DNA of 12,839 bases from Physocladia obscura (taxonomy: Eukaryota > Chytridiomycota > Chytridiomycetes > Chytridiales > Chytriomycetaceae), in contig JADGJH010000955.1 of assembly GCA_027596945.1 (NCBI GenBank), positions 1 to 12,839 on the forward strand. The letters run 5' to 3'. A program made the translations under genes and the position numbers. This document shows, piece by piece, positions 1 through 9,210 of the stretch. Below the pieces are notes generated by a model. The model saw only the letters and a program-made list of their open reading frames with translations. It ran no database searches and was not told the origin of the DNA. Every line of letters begins with the position of its first letter. Position 1 is the first letter of the stretch.

Positions 1-16
1 GTTCCAACACATCCGC

Positions 17-3000
17 TTAATCCATCATCCCATCATCAGGTCTGTCATAAACCTTCACCATTCCTGGAATTTTGAGAGCCGCCGCACGGTCATTCTCAAT
101 CTTTGCTCGAGCTTCAATTTCCTTCTCTTCAAGGTACAGGTCGCTGTTGTCGTCTCCCGCAAATTCTTTCAGTGTAATCAAAAAGTCTCGCAGATGCATT
201 TTGAATGCCATGAGATCCTTATTATGTTCAAATAGTCCGAGGACAAACGCGCGCACTTGATTTCTGAATAAAATACATATGCGTATCAATATTAAAAAGA
301 AAATCACGCAATTAACTTACGGTTGTAAATGAGGGAAAGCGTTTTGCAACAGCAACATCACGTGCTCTCTCAAAAATTCTTGATTGGACATATTAGGATT
401 TGGCACGGTTGCTGGGTTATATAGAGGAGCACTAATTTGTCCACTATCAACCATTTGGAACATTTGCGCGAGAATGACACTCTGCAGTTTGAATCCGGAT
501 TTGTGGAATGTGTTGGTAAGCACAAAAAAGATGTCTTGGAGAATATTGAGATAATATGATTGGAAGAACGAGTTGGAGATGGAAGGATCGCATTTGGCAA
601 AATTGTTAATTAATTCTAGACAAATTGTGAGGCCCAAATCGCTGATGTCTCTCATTGTATGCTTGAAACCCCATACAACACTATCCAGGAAAAGCTTGAA
701 GACTGGACCGGGAAGCTGAAGCAAAGCTGCAATAAGGAAAGGAAAGTTAAAAATTATAGCCATCGACTGAAAATTGGAGAGGGAATTCAAAACAAACCTG
801 GAAAGCAGCTCGAGTTGATGGCAAAAATCATTTTGAAAAATCCAGCGCGGTGTTCTGGGAAGTTTTCGAAATCCTTGTTAATCATATTCAATGTGCACTC
901 AAATACAGCATCAAGAATCGGTGGAATTTTATCCGCAATCAAATCCTTTTGAATAACAACAACATAAAAATAAGCGGTTTGAAAAAATAATTACAAAATT
1001 TTGTACCCCAAAACGAGTGATCACACCAGCCATTAAATTCAAAACTTCAGCTTCACGAGCTTGCTCCACATTTCTCGCATAATCCAGCAAAACCGCATCC
1101 AACAATGGTGGAATCATGTTAGCATTAACTGTGGGAAGGTCGTCAGCCTTTTGAATAAAAGTATCAACGAGTTTCAAAATTTCTTTCTTGATCGTGCGCA
1201 TTCCACGGACACGAGGAGTTTGCGTAGCTATCAATCCTAAAAATAAAAATAAAACCATTAATTTATTTTGCTTCAAAAAAATTTGTAAAGCCGGGAAATT
1301 TACCTTGTTGGGCAACAGAATCTGAAATCAACGCACTGACAGCCTTATACAGTTCCAATAAATCCCAGTAAATCACTCCAATTTGAACCACAAAATGAGA
1401 ACCAATAGAGTTACACGCAGCAACATTAGTTTTGATGACGTTTCCGAGAATTTTGACGGTGTCTGGATTATTGAGGCAATTTGGGTTTCGAGCTGCTTCA
1501 GCCATTACATTAGTCCATGCTTGATTTGGAAGCTCCATTAGCCCTTTGATCATTCGCTCCTGAAGTTGTGTGTTTGATTGAGCAGAAATCATGTATCCGA
1601 CAGATTCATAGAATGAGTGTACCTGATTTTCAATTTTGGTTTCTTAAATATCATACAGAATTTAACGAGAAAAAAAAAAACCACTAACATGGTGCGGCTG
1701 TAAATCCGCAGTGATAACATCAATTTGCTTCAAAATCTCTTCGTCAATAAACGGTTGCAATTCACCTGGTTGCTGCATAACAAATTGACGTTTACATTTC
1801 TGACAAATTTTCATGAACGTATCACAAGCCATGTCCTGAACACCTATTCATAAAATGTCAAAATACCGCGTATCTATGTAAATGCAAAGAAAAAACAAAA
1901 AAAAAAAAAGAAATAGAAAAGTTTACCTTCATGCAATTCATGCATAAACTCAAACAGTTTTTTCACGACGGTTTTCAAAAACTTCCAATGTGCTTTCAAG
2001 AAACGCGGATATTGACCGACAATGTACATAATATTGGACGCAACAACGGCCTTATTATCTTTGCCGCGCTTCATTTCACACAAACTCAGCAGATATTTGA
2101 TAAAATTAACCAAAAAGCGTTTTTCAGTCTCTTCATTCATCGCACCAGAAATAGATCCAATCGCCCAGGCGAGTTTATTCAAATTATCCCAAGACCATTC
2201 GGAGCCGTCCATCTGATTTATGAAGAAATAACTGTAAAAATAAAATAAAATAATAAATAAAACCAGAAAAACCTGTTTGCCCAATTTATCCGTCATGATT
2301 GTTTCAGTGTCGTCAACGTCCAGGTGAGTTAAATAGACCAAAACTTCACGCATGCTTTTGTACAAAACAATAGTGTCGCTTTCCTTGAGAGTCTCTCGAA
2401 CAATCTCACCCTCATCATTTTCAACAACCAGAACCTCCTCAGGCTTAACCATTCGTTCAATCATTACAACACGGAGGTTCGATAAAATTTCGGTATAGAT
2501 ATGCTTTCGAAGCGCTGGATGATTCTGCAGCTGATTTTGCATGAGGTGTCCGCCAAGATTAAGGAGAGGAATTTCGTTACTAGGAATATGCTGCACTTCT
2601 TCATAGAGTTCGCTGACGAGTTTGTTCCAGTATTCGAGACAAACTTTGAAAATTTCACGATCTTTTACAAGTGAGACACGGATAAGGTAGAGGTGAGCAT
2701 TAATTAATAATTCCCGATTTCCGCTCGCTTCAATTATCTGATTAAAAAAAAAATTGAGCTGAAGAATGAGAAATAAGCAAATAATATGATCACCCTAAGA
2801 TGAGCCCCGAGAAAACTGGTCAAAAACATTCCCAAATTTTGAATGAATTGCTCCGCGTCATCGTCATTTTCATACAAATTTGCTAAATCTGGTTGGAGGT
2901 ATTCTCATTCTATCATGACAAAGGAAAAGAAGAGAAAAAGATTCACAAACCAGCATGGTTAGGAACCATCTTATTAACGCTCGTCATTACAACATTAAAC

Positions 3001-4371
3001 AGTAACGCAAATTTCTCGTTATATTCAGGTCCAACTTGCAGACCACCAATTTCGGTTAAGCATTTTAATGTCGTATTTTTGAATTCGGGAACTTCAAGGA
3101 ATCGGGTACAGAGAATATCCACAATATTTGTTTCAAAAATATAGCCAAGAGGAATCCAGTTGAGAAACCGGAGTAAAGTCTCAAGTGTTGCAGAAATAAG
3201 CGATGGTTTCGTGGCTTTGTCAAGAACTTGCTGACACAGCTGGAAAATTTCTGAAAATTCACCACACATTGAATTTTTTAAGCTTGTGGTTTTTTGCTGA
3301 GTCATTTGTTCAGCGGAATAGTCGAAGATTTCTTCGCTGTGAGTAGCAAAAAAATAAAATTCGGGTTAGCAAAAAAAATCGAAAAAAAGCTCAGAACCTT
3401 AAAAGCTTTAAAATTTTCATGTTGTTTTCGCAAAGAGATAAATTTGTTTTACTGCTTTCGACAATTTCTGAAATGAAGTGTGGCCAGTTATGTGGCCATT
3501 CTTGCTTCACAATCTTTTATCTGTGATTTAGAGAACATTTTCCATATAAACATGGTTTTGGAACATACCTGCACCAACACCATATTCAGTTTATTGAGAT
3601 ATAGCTTCTGTTTTTCAAAAGTCGCTTCGTCTGAGGATGTTTTTATGATGATTCCGACAATAAAATTCTTGATGCCTTCAAAAAACAGAGGAGATATAAA
3701 TACGAAAATGAAAATTACAATGAGCTTTACCTTGTCTTTGAACATCAGGTAGCGCTTTCCACATCGTTTTAATAAGATTTTCAAGGATTGTAAGTGCTAT
3801 AAACTGTATTTGGCATGATTTGAGTTAGGAAGAAGTCCGATGAGAGAGAAAATGAAAGCTCGGAAATCGAATTGTAAAGATGATACGCGTTTCATTATGC
3901 TCAGCATTCCAGATTCTCCGTTTTCTCACTTTGCCACCACATAAACAAACACAGTACCAAGCACTGAAGCAACAGAATTGAATTCTCAGAAGGAAATGAT
4001 GAAAATAGAAGTTGTAAAGTAACGTAAAGCAACGACGGAAAAGATCACGTGGTAATACGACATGCAACCGGAAGTTTTAAAAAAAAAAAAAAAAACACAT
4101 GCCTTTGTTTGTAGCAGAGATGCCCGTTCCAAAATTCCATCGACTTGCTTCCATGAATCCGGATGTGCTTGAAACTGCGAAAGAACTTTTTCGGCGGCAG
4201 CTTGCTGCACAAGAAAAGAAAGGCAAAACCAATTCGTTTTGTTGAGTGAGTTCGGATAGCGCAAAGAGGAAAGGTTCAAACCTCTTGGCCTGTTGAAGAA
4301 TAGAAAGTTTGAACAACTCTGTCGAGCAGAGCAACGTCAAACTCGCGAGAAAAGTCGAGAATAGATTCCAT
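17..4371 (-). CDS. XPO1: Exportin-1 (CRM1/XPO1), nuclear export receptor, 15 exons
   Basis: Karyopherin that carries leucine-rich NES cargo out of the nucleus with RanGTP. The exons read, in coding order: 4371-4282, 4204-4103, 3803-3731, 3675-3569, 3513-3398, 3336-2951, 2888-2794, 2737-2273, 2212-1927, 1843-1689, 1622-1304, 1236-1007, 945-798, 726-321, 263-17. They sum to 3225 nt (1074 residues plus TAA), close to the roughly 1070-1080 usual for the family, and all phases agree. Visible blocks are the N-terminal [20 protein letters not shown], an importin-beta-like N-terminal region, [16 protein letters not shown], the acidic HEAT-9 loop with [11 protein letters not shown] (about residues 428-438), the NES-groove region with [12 protein letters not shown], and a C-terminal region containing [18 protein letters not shown]. 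Introns are 55-83 nt except intron 2 (299 nt). The start aligns with fission-yeast Crm1 as I remember it, and an in-frame TAG lies 39 nt upstream. No frame break is seen. Confidence 0.97.
3804..4102 (-). other. XPO1 intron 2, GC-AG boundary, unusually long
   Basis: On the minus strand the coding sequence runs ...LLQTK, ending at 4103, and resumes with [12 protein letters not shown] at 3803. Joined, this gives TKFIALTIL, matching the family pattern (S/T)K(F/Y)IAL(S/Q)IL with no gap. The bases after the exon are GCATGT, so the intron begins with GC; it ends in CAG. A GT lies four bases further in, but using it shifts the phase. A rescue with a later AG at 3797-3798 gives a one-residue-shorter, poorer match. 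The intron is 299 nt, against 55-83 nt for the other introns of this gene, and starts next to a 17-base T run (A run 4079-4095 on the plus strand). Confidence 0.72.
4079..4095. repeat. A17/T17 homopolymer in XPO1 intron 2
   Basis: This is an uninterrupted run of 17 A on the plus strand, just inside the donor of XPO1 intron 2. It is noncoding and likely to vary in length. Confidence 0.9.
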
Positions 4372-4874
4372 CTTCGATGCTTTTCGTTTTTTTGCGAATG
4401 AGGGTGTCTACAAAAGAAAACCATAAGCAAACCGTTAAGCGCAGCAATAGATTCGGATGCAATGCGAAGAGATATAGAGTGGCAATGAGGAATATGCACA
4501 CACTGGAATCACGCGGTGATACTCAGTGTTGGTGAGGGATTTCACTAACGTGTGGCTGTGAATGGGTGATCTTTTTTGTGAACTTGAAAAACGTGAAACA
4601 AATCAAAACGCGACAACTTCAGAAGCAAACTTCTTACTTTTTTGCTGGGGGTTGAATCTGACTGGTTTTTGGCAGCTGCACCCCTACAATTTATTGAACT
4701 GTAAGAAGTCTTTGACTTTGCCTGGAAAACAGCGAATTCCAGTACTGTTCGAACACAACTGCTTTGAGGCACAGCATACACTCTTTATGCAAAAGCTCCT
4801 GCGTGTGAGAATGATGAGACAAAAAAACAACAAGAAAGCTGAAAATAAAAGGAAGCTGGAAAGTAAACAGCCCA
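4372..4874. other. Divergent intergenic region between XPO1 and the flippase pseudogene
   Basis: This 503-base stretch separates the minus-strand XPO1 start from the plus-strand start of the flippase remnant, so it should contain both promoters. I recognise no TATA box or other definite element. Short open frames here look like chance. On the minus strand, TTTTCTTTTGTAG ending at 4410, with CTTAAC about 25 bases before it, resembles a 3' splice site and could end a leader intron of XPO1. That call is weak because I found no paired donor. Confidence 0.5.
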
Positions 4875-6957
4875 ATGCGTTATCAACGGTTACATGAAAA
4901 TGGAGCTGAAGTCGAAAAAGCGCGAAATACCGGCACGTATCAGATTGCCAACCGCAGCCGAACCCGCGGTTCGAATTTGCATTCACATTCATTGGTAATC
5001 GACAATGACACTTCGGATATGGAGATGTTTCCAATACTGCACGCCGAACAACCAACGGCAACTGCTGCTACATCATTATCTGAAGAAGCAGTAGTAATAG
5101 CATCGCCGGCTCTTCGTCGCAGCGTTTCGCCGATCGCAACGCCAAACTCCCAGTCCTAGCCCAAGTCTGAATGGGAAAGCCAAGAAACAGCAACAGCCAC
5201 TTCGTCACAAGAATTCTTTGTCCAATATACCCTATGGACGCGTCCCGTTTACTAAAGAAAAGGTGTCTACAAAGCCACGCTCAATTGTCCTCAACTGCGG
5301 TAAACTGAATCATTGCGCCTTGCATTTTCGCTAAACTGCTCCACGTTGACACTTTAAAAATCTCTGTTAATAATCAATATGAATCTAGATTCTTCCGTTA
5401 GATATCCTCCAAACGTTATTCAAAATCAAAAGTACAACATAATTTCATTCTTGCCATTTGTTCTTTATGAACAGGTATTCATCATCAATTTCATGGAAGA
5501 ACAGTAGATAGAGCCTGATTTTTCCTGCATCAGTTCAAGTTCTTCTGTAAGCTTTATTTCTTGCTTATCGCTGTCCCAAATTGTTCCAGCACTCAAAATT
5601 GGTTTGTGTAATTATTTTTTTTTTTGACACCTGACAGGATTACTGTTTTCTTATGTGGCACCACTTGCATTTGTTCTCACAATTACACTCGGACAAGAAG
5701 CTGCAGATGACTATGAACGTCTGAAACGCGTCGCAGAAGCCAATTCGATGATATATCAAGGGTTAACTCGAGAAATTGAAGTTTCAGACTAAGCAAAAAG
5801 TTCAGAACTATGCGTAGTCGATTTAATAGTTATCGAAAGGGATCAACGGGTGAGGTTATAATTATTCCTTCTTCATTACATATATTTTACATAGTTCTCA
5901 GATTCCAGCCGATTGTATCTTGCTCAGAACCAGTGAAGAAAGCGGAACTTGTTTTATCCGAACCGATCAATTAGATTGCGAGACGGATTGGAAAATGAGG
6001 TTTTGATATAATTTTCGGTTCAAAATCTTTATCAACAAACAATCATACGAAACAAAATTGCTATTCCATCATGTCAACGACTTACAACTAATGAATCTTT
6101 GCTTGACTTGTCAGCAACTGTATATGGTATTTGCTTTATATTATTTTTGCATGGTATGCTGACGAACTTTTTAAGCCGAGAAACAAACAAAAGATATCCA
6201 CATTTTTCTTGGAAATTTTATTACATATCCCCATCAGTTATCTTCAGTTAGTTTGAATCCACATAATTGAAATCAACCTGATTTAAACTCTCACAAACAC
6301 CCCTTCATACTGACCCATCGAAAGCCGAAAATACGTTTTGGAGCAATGCAGTTCTCGCATCTGGAACTGCAATAGGCGCAACTATTTATACTGGCCGTGA
6401 AACGCGCGCTGTTCTGAATACCTCATTTCCAGCCATCCAAAGTCAGGCTTGTTGATCTTGAAATCAATAGCCTTAGCAAAATCCTCGCTTTTTTCTTGCG
6501 TTACTTTTTGTATTTCTCGATGGACTGAAATCGTCGTGGTACATTACCACATTTCGTTTTGTCATTCTCTTCTGCTGCATTTTTCCTGTTTCACTTCGTG
6601 TCAATCTCGATATGGGGAAAACAGTGTACAGCTCCTTGATTATCCGCGACGAAAGTATTCCTGGAACTATAGTTCGGACGAGTACAATACCTGAAGAATT
6701 GGGACGTGTGGGATATTTATTAACAGATAAAACAGGGACGTTGACGAGAAAGAAGATGGAACTGAAGAAAATCTACATATGGGAACAATGGCTTTTTCTG
6801 GAGACGAAGGCATGGAAGAATTAAACGAGTTGTAGGAATGGGCGCAGCAGATATTGTGGCTCTGGAGGAGGTGTTGGAAGTAGCGGTTGGAGTAAGGGGT
6901 CGCGACATTGGAACCCGAGTCCGAGATATTGTATTTGCATTAGGGCTTTGCCACAAT

Positions 6958-7014
6958 GCAAGTTTTTTGTAAAGTTACCCTGTTGTTTTGATTATTTATT
7001 TTTGAATTTTTTAG
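6958..7014 (+). other. Flippase remnant intron with GC-AG boundary
   Basis: The preceding exon ends LCHN (CAC AAT, 6952-6957) and the next begins VTPVFSDKDE at 7015. The join restores the family motif CHNVTPV exactly. The intron starts GCAAGT, the known consensus for GC donors, and ends TTTTTTAG, 57 nt in all. A GTAAAG ten bases in is an alternative donor but puts the join out of frame. In a pseudogene, GC could also be a mutated GT. Confidence 0.65.
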
Positions 7015-7023
7015 GTTACCCCA

Positions 7024-8163
7024 GTGTTTTCAGATAAAGACGAAATATCGTATCAAGCATCATCGCCAGACGAAATTGCGATAGTAAAATGGACATCTCA
7101 AGTTGGACTATCTCTCCACAAGCGAACACATACACACATCCACCTCCTTCAAATCCCAGCGCATCAACAACACAAACAGACCTATCGAATTCTTCAAACA
7201 TTTCCATTCACATCTAAATCCAAACGCATGGGCATAATAGTGCGTGAAAGAGCCACAAAAGATATATGGTTCCTCGTTAAATGGGCCGACGGTGTTATGG
7301 GAAGTTTTGTCCGCTATACCGGTTGGCTTGACCAAGAATGTGGTAATATGGCACGTGAAGGACTCCGCACGTTAGTGGTCGCACGGCGCAGGCTCAGCGC
7401 AAACGAATACGCCATCTTCGAAACAGCATACACTGCTGCCTGTGTCGACGTTACAGCATCCCGCGATGTGCGAATTCGTGAATCGATGGCTCTGATTGAA
7501 CGAGATCTTGATCTGCTCGGACTTACTGGCGTTGAAGATAAGCAAGAAGTTGTTAAACTTACCCTCGAATTACTTCGAAATGCGGGATTGAAAATATGGA
7601 TGCTGACTGGTGATAAAATCGAGACTGCGCGATGTATTGCGGTTAGCATTAAACTTGTAGCACGAAATCAAAGAATTTATATAGTTTCAAAACTTAATGA
7701 TCCTATTGTCGCGTTGGATAAACTGGATGTACTCCGAAATCACACTGATTTGGCAGTTATTATTGATGGAGAATTGTTGCATACACTGACAACCTATCAC
7801 CGGGAAGTATTCATTGAGACTGCATTGTTGCTTGCCGTTGTTATTTGCTGCCGGTGCTCTCCAACACAGAAGGCAGAGATAACAAGCTTGATCAAAGCAA
7901 CAACGACAAAAGGGCGTGTATGTGCTATTGGTGACGGAGGTAACGATGTCAGTATGATTCAAGCCGCGCATGTTGGGATTGGAATTGTTGGAAAAGAAGG
8001 AAAGCAAGCTAGTTTGGCAGCAGATTTCTCAATAACGCAGTTTAGTTATTTGACGAAGCTTTTACTTTTGCATGGTCGAAATAGCTGTTCGTATATCTGC
8101 GCAAAGGAAACTTGCATTACTCGTCGAATTTATTTAAGCACTAAGTCTTGCCACTGTACATAA
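7024..8163 (+). pseudogene. Residual open frame of the flippase N and P domains
   Basis: This is the longest undisturbed part of the flippase remnant, 379 codons. It holds much of the nucleotide-binding domain (SYQASSPDE, FPFTSKSKRMGII, ECGNMAREGLRTLVV) and the P-domain signatures LTGVED, WMLTGDKIETA, CCRCSPTQKAEI and GDGGNDVSMIQAA. It lacks the phosphorylated Asp and every membrane segment, and the usual KGAD of the N domain reads KWAD (TGG at 7282-7284). It loses family similarity after LLHGRN and ends in about 25 unrelated residues. If translated it could not be a working flippase. I treat it as part of the pseudogene. Confidence 0.85.
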
Positions 8164-8617
8164 ATAGGGACGATCGCTGTCATACAAAACATTCTATAAG
8201 TGACTTGTCATCAGCATTTATCAAGGCGGCACGATAATGTTGCTTCGCTCATACTTTTCGATAATGAGTTTATAAATATTGTCTCTATATCGTTCACGTC
8301 GCTGGTATTTAACGACTTATTTATGGTTGCTTTTGAAATCAATACATGGCATTCTTGGATGGTGTATAGTCTGCTGACAACTATTGTGATATATATTGCG
8401 AGTATGTGGATGTTGCCAACAGACTTCGGTAAAAGTCAAAAAAACTTGCTAGCGGCGGGCTAATATTATTTATAACATAGATATGGCGTTTATAATGACA
8501 TGGAATTTCGCAGTGAAAGTGTTGATAATAACCGCAGTGTCGAGTCTGCCGCTGTATCTGATGAAAGTTGTGAAGCAAAGGTTGTCACCGCCTTCATACA
8601 CAAAAATCATGAACTAA

Positions 8618-9210
8618 AAAGAATGATCCGTTATTTTCCATTTGGCATATTGACTTTTTTTTGTGGATTTTATGCCACTTTCATTTTGCAATTTGTGCTT
8701 GAAAGCAAATCAAGGTGAGGGAGATTGCGATTTGACGGAGGGCGCCAAGTGAGGGATAATCAACAACGTGATGCAAATTTACCACAAAAGATCCGCAAAT
8801 TCAGCGATAGATGTAACAGTCGGCTTATTTTTGCCGCATCGCGTTTACTGCTGTTGAGCAAAATATTACCGTCAAGAGAACTATTGCACCGGCGAAAAGT
8901 ATTCAGAGATACAAGACGACACTCTAAATGATAAAATAATGATTCAGATTCTTAGCTAGATCTGGAATTATTGATTACACAAACTCACCAATTGGGTCCA
9001 AACCAATCACCAAACTAATTAACTAATCATAAACTAACAACCAACGTTACAGACCACTTCAAAGGATCGCTCAAACACAGCGCCTTTTCGCTTCCACTTT
9101 ACCCTTTCAGCCCTTTCAGGCACTTTCCCACGTAACTACAGGTGATTTAGCTGCGCTTTAAGCACCTTACATGCTCTAATTATTCTGACTACTTTTCAAA
9201 CAGAACACTA
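8618..9210 (+). other. Intergenic region before ataxin-2, with unassigned coding-like stretches
   Basis: No gene can be supported here. Two stretches look mildly coding. One at 8621-8716 reads as a hydrophobic segment (FGILTFFCGFYATFILQFVL) ending at a TGA. The other, at 8771-8949, reads MQIYHKRSANSAIDVTVG and then, past a TGA at 8855-8857, AKYYRQENYCTGEKYSEIQD. They lie in different frames and I recognise no family. They could be a second decayed gene or chance. The rest, 8950-9210, should hold the ataxin-2 promoter and leader. Confidence 0.4.
9142..9203 (+). other. Possible 5' leader intron of ataxin-2
   Basis: CTACAG|GTGATT at 9141/9142 and TTTCAAACAG ending at 9203 form a donor-acceptor pair 62 nt apart, within the size range of this gene's coding introns (45-78 nt). 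The start ATG lies seven bases after the acceptor. It is inferred from the splice-site pattern only. Confidence 0.45.

Larger units (their letters stand above)
4875..8617 (+). pseudogene. Decayed P4-ATPase (Neo1/ATP9-type phospholipid flippase)
   Basis: Intact family members flip aminophospholipids in Golgi/endosome membranes. Family blocks appear in order: RYPPNVIQNQKYNIISFLPF (5399-5458), [64 protein letters not shown] (phosphorylated Asp codon at 6726), YQASSPDE, NMAREGLRTLVV, WMLTGDK, GDGGNDVSMIQAA, and the C-terminal SPPSYTKIMN ending at TAA 8615-8617. The frame breaks near 5150, 5574, 6250-6320, 6435, 6489-6494, 6771 and 6825. A TAA interrupts it at 5790; TAG 8165 and TGA 8201 follow a lost M5-M6 segment, with another break near 8240. 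Intron 6000-~6055 has no acceptor AG. Recognisable introns: 5300-5388, 5475-5533, 5602-5637, 5850-5901, 6127-6175, 6958-7014, 8429-8480. The start ATG at 4875 is the likely original one but is poorly constrained. Confidence 0.94.

Noticed and set aside
3482..3803. A frame break in XPO1 around the K-I-L-L-K-R reading near 3740-3790
   Set aside because: That reading is in the wrong frame. Splicing at 3730/3676 joins ...PDVQRQ to GIKNFIVG exactly as in the family, so no lesion is needed.
4079..4095. A poly(A) tail of a retrotransposed element
   Set aside because: There is no element sequence or target-site duplication, and the run lies inside an intron of a gene whose exons flank it in order.
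4562..4897. A 111-codon plus-strand open frame upstream of the flippase
   Set aside because: Its composition is unremarkable, it matches no family I know, and it overlaps the flippase start in another frame. It is likely chance.
4875..8617. Explaining the flippase frame breaks as sequencing errors
   Set aside because: The two flanking genes show no frame break in over 6 kb of exon, while this one also has key-motif substitutions, a lost acceptor and a missing segment. One or two homopolymer lesions could still be errors.
8725..8931. A 68-codon plus-strand open frame rich in Arg
   Set aside because: The reading looks like a shadow frame. The alternative frame over 8771-8949 is more protein-like, though also unproven.
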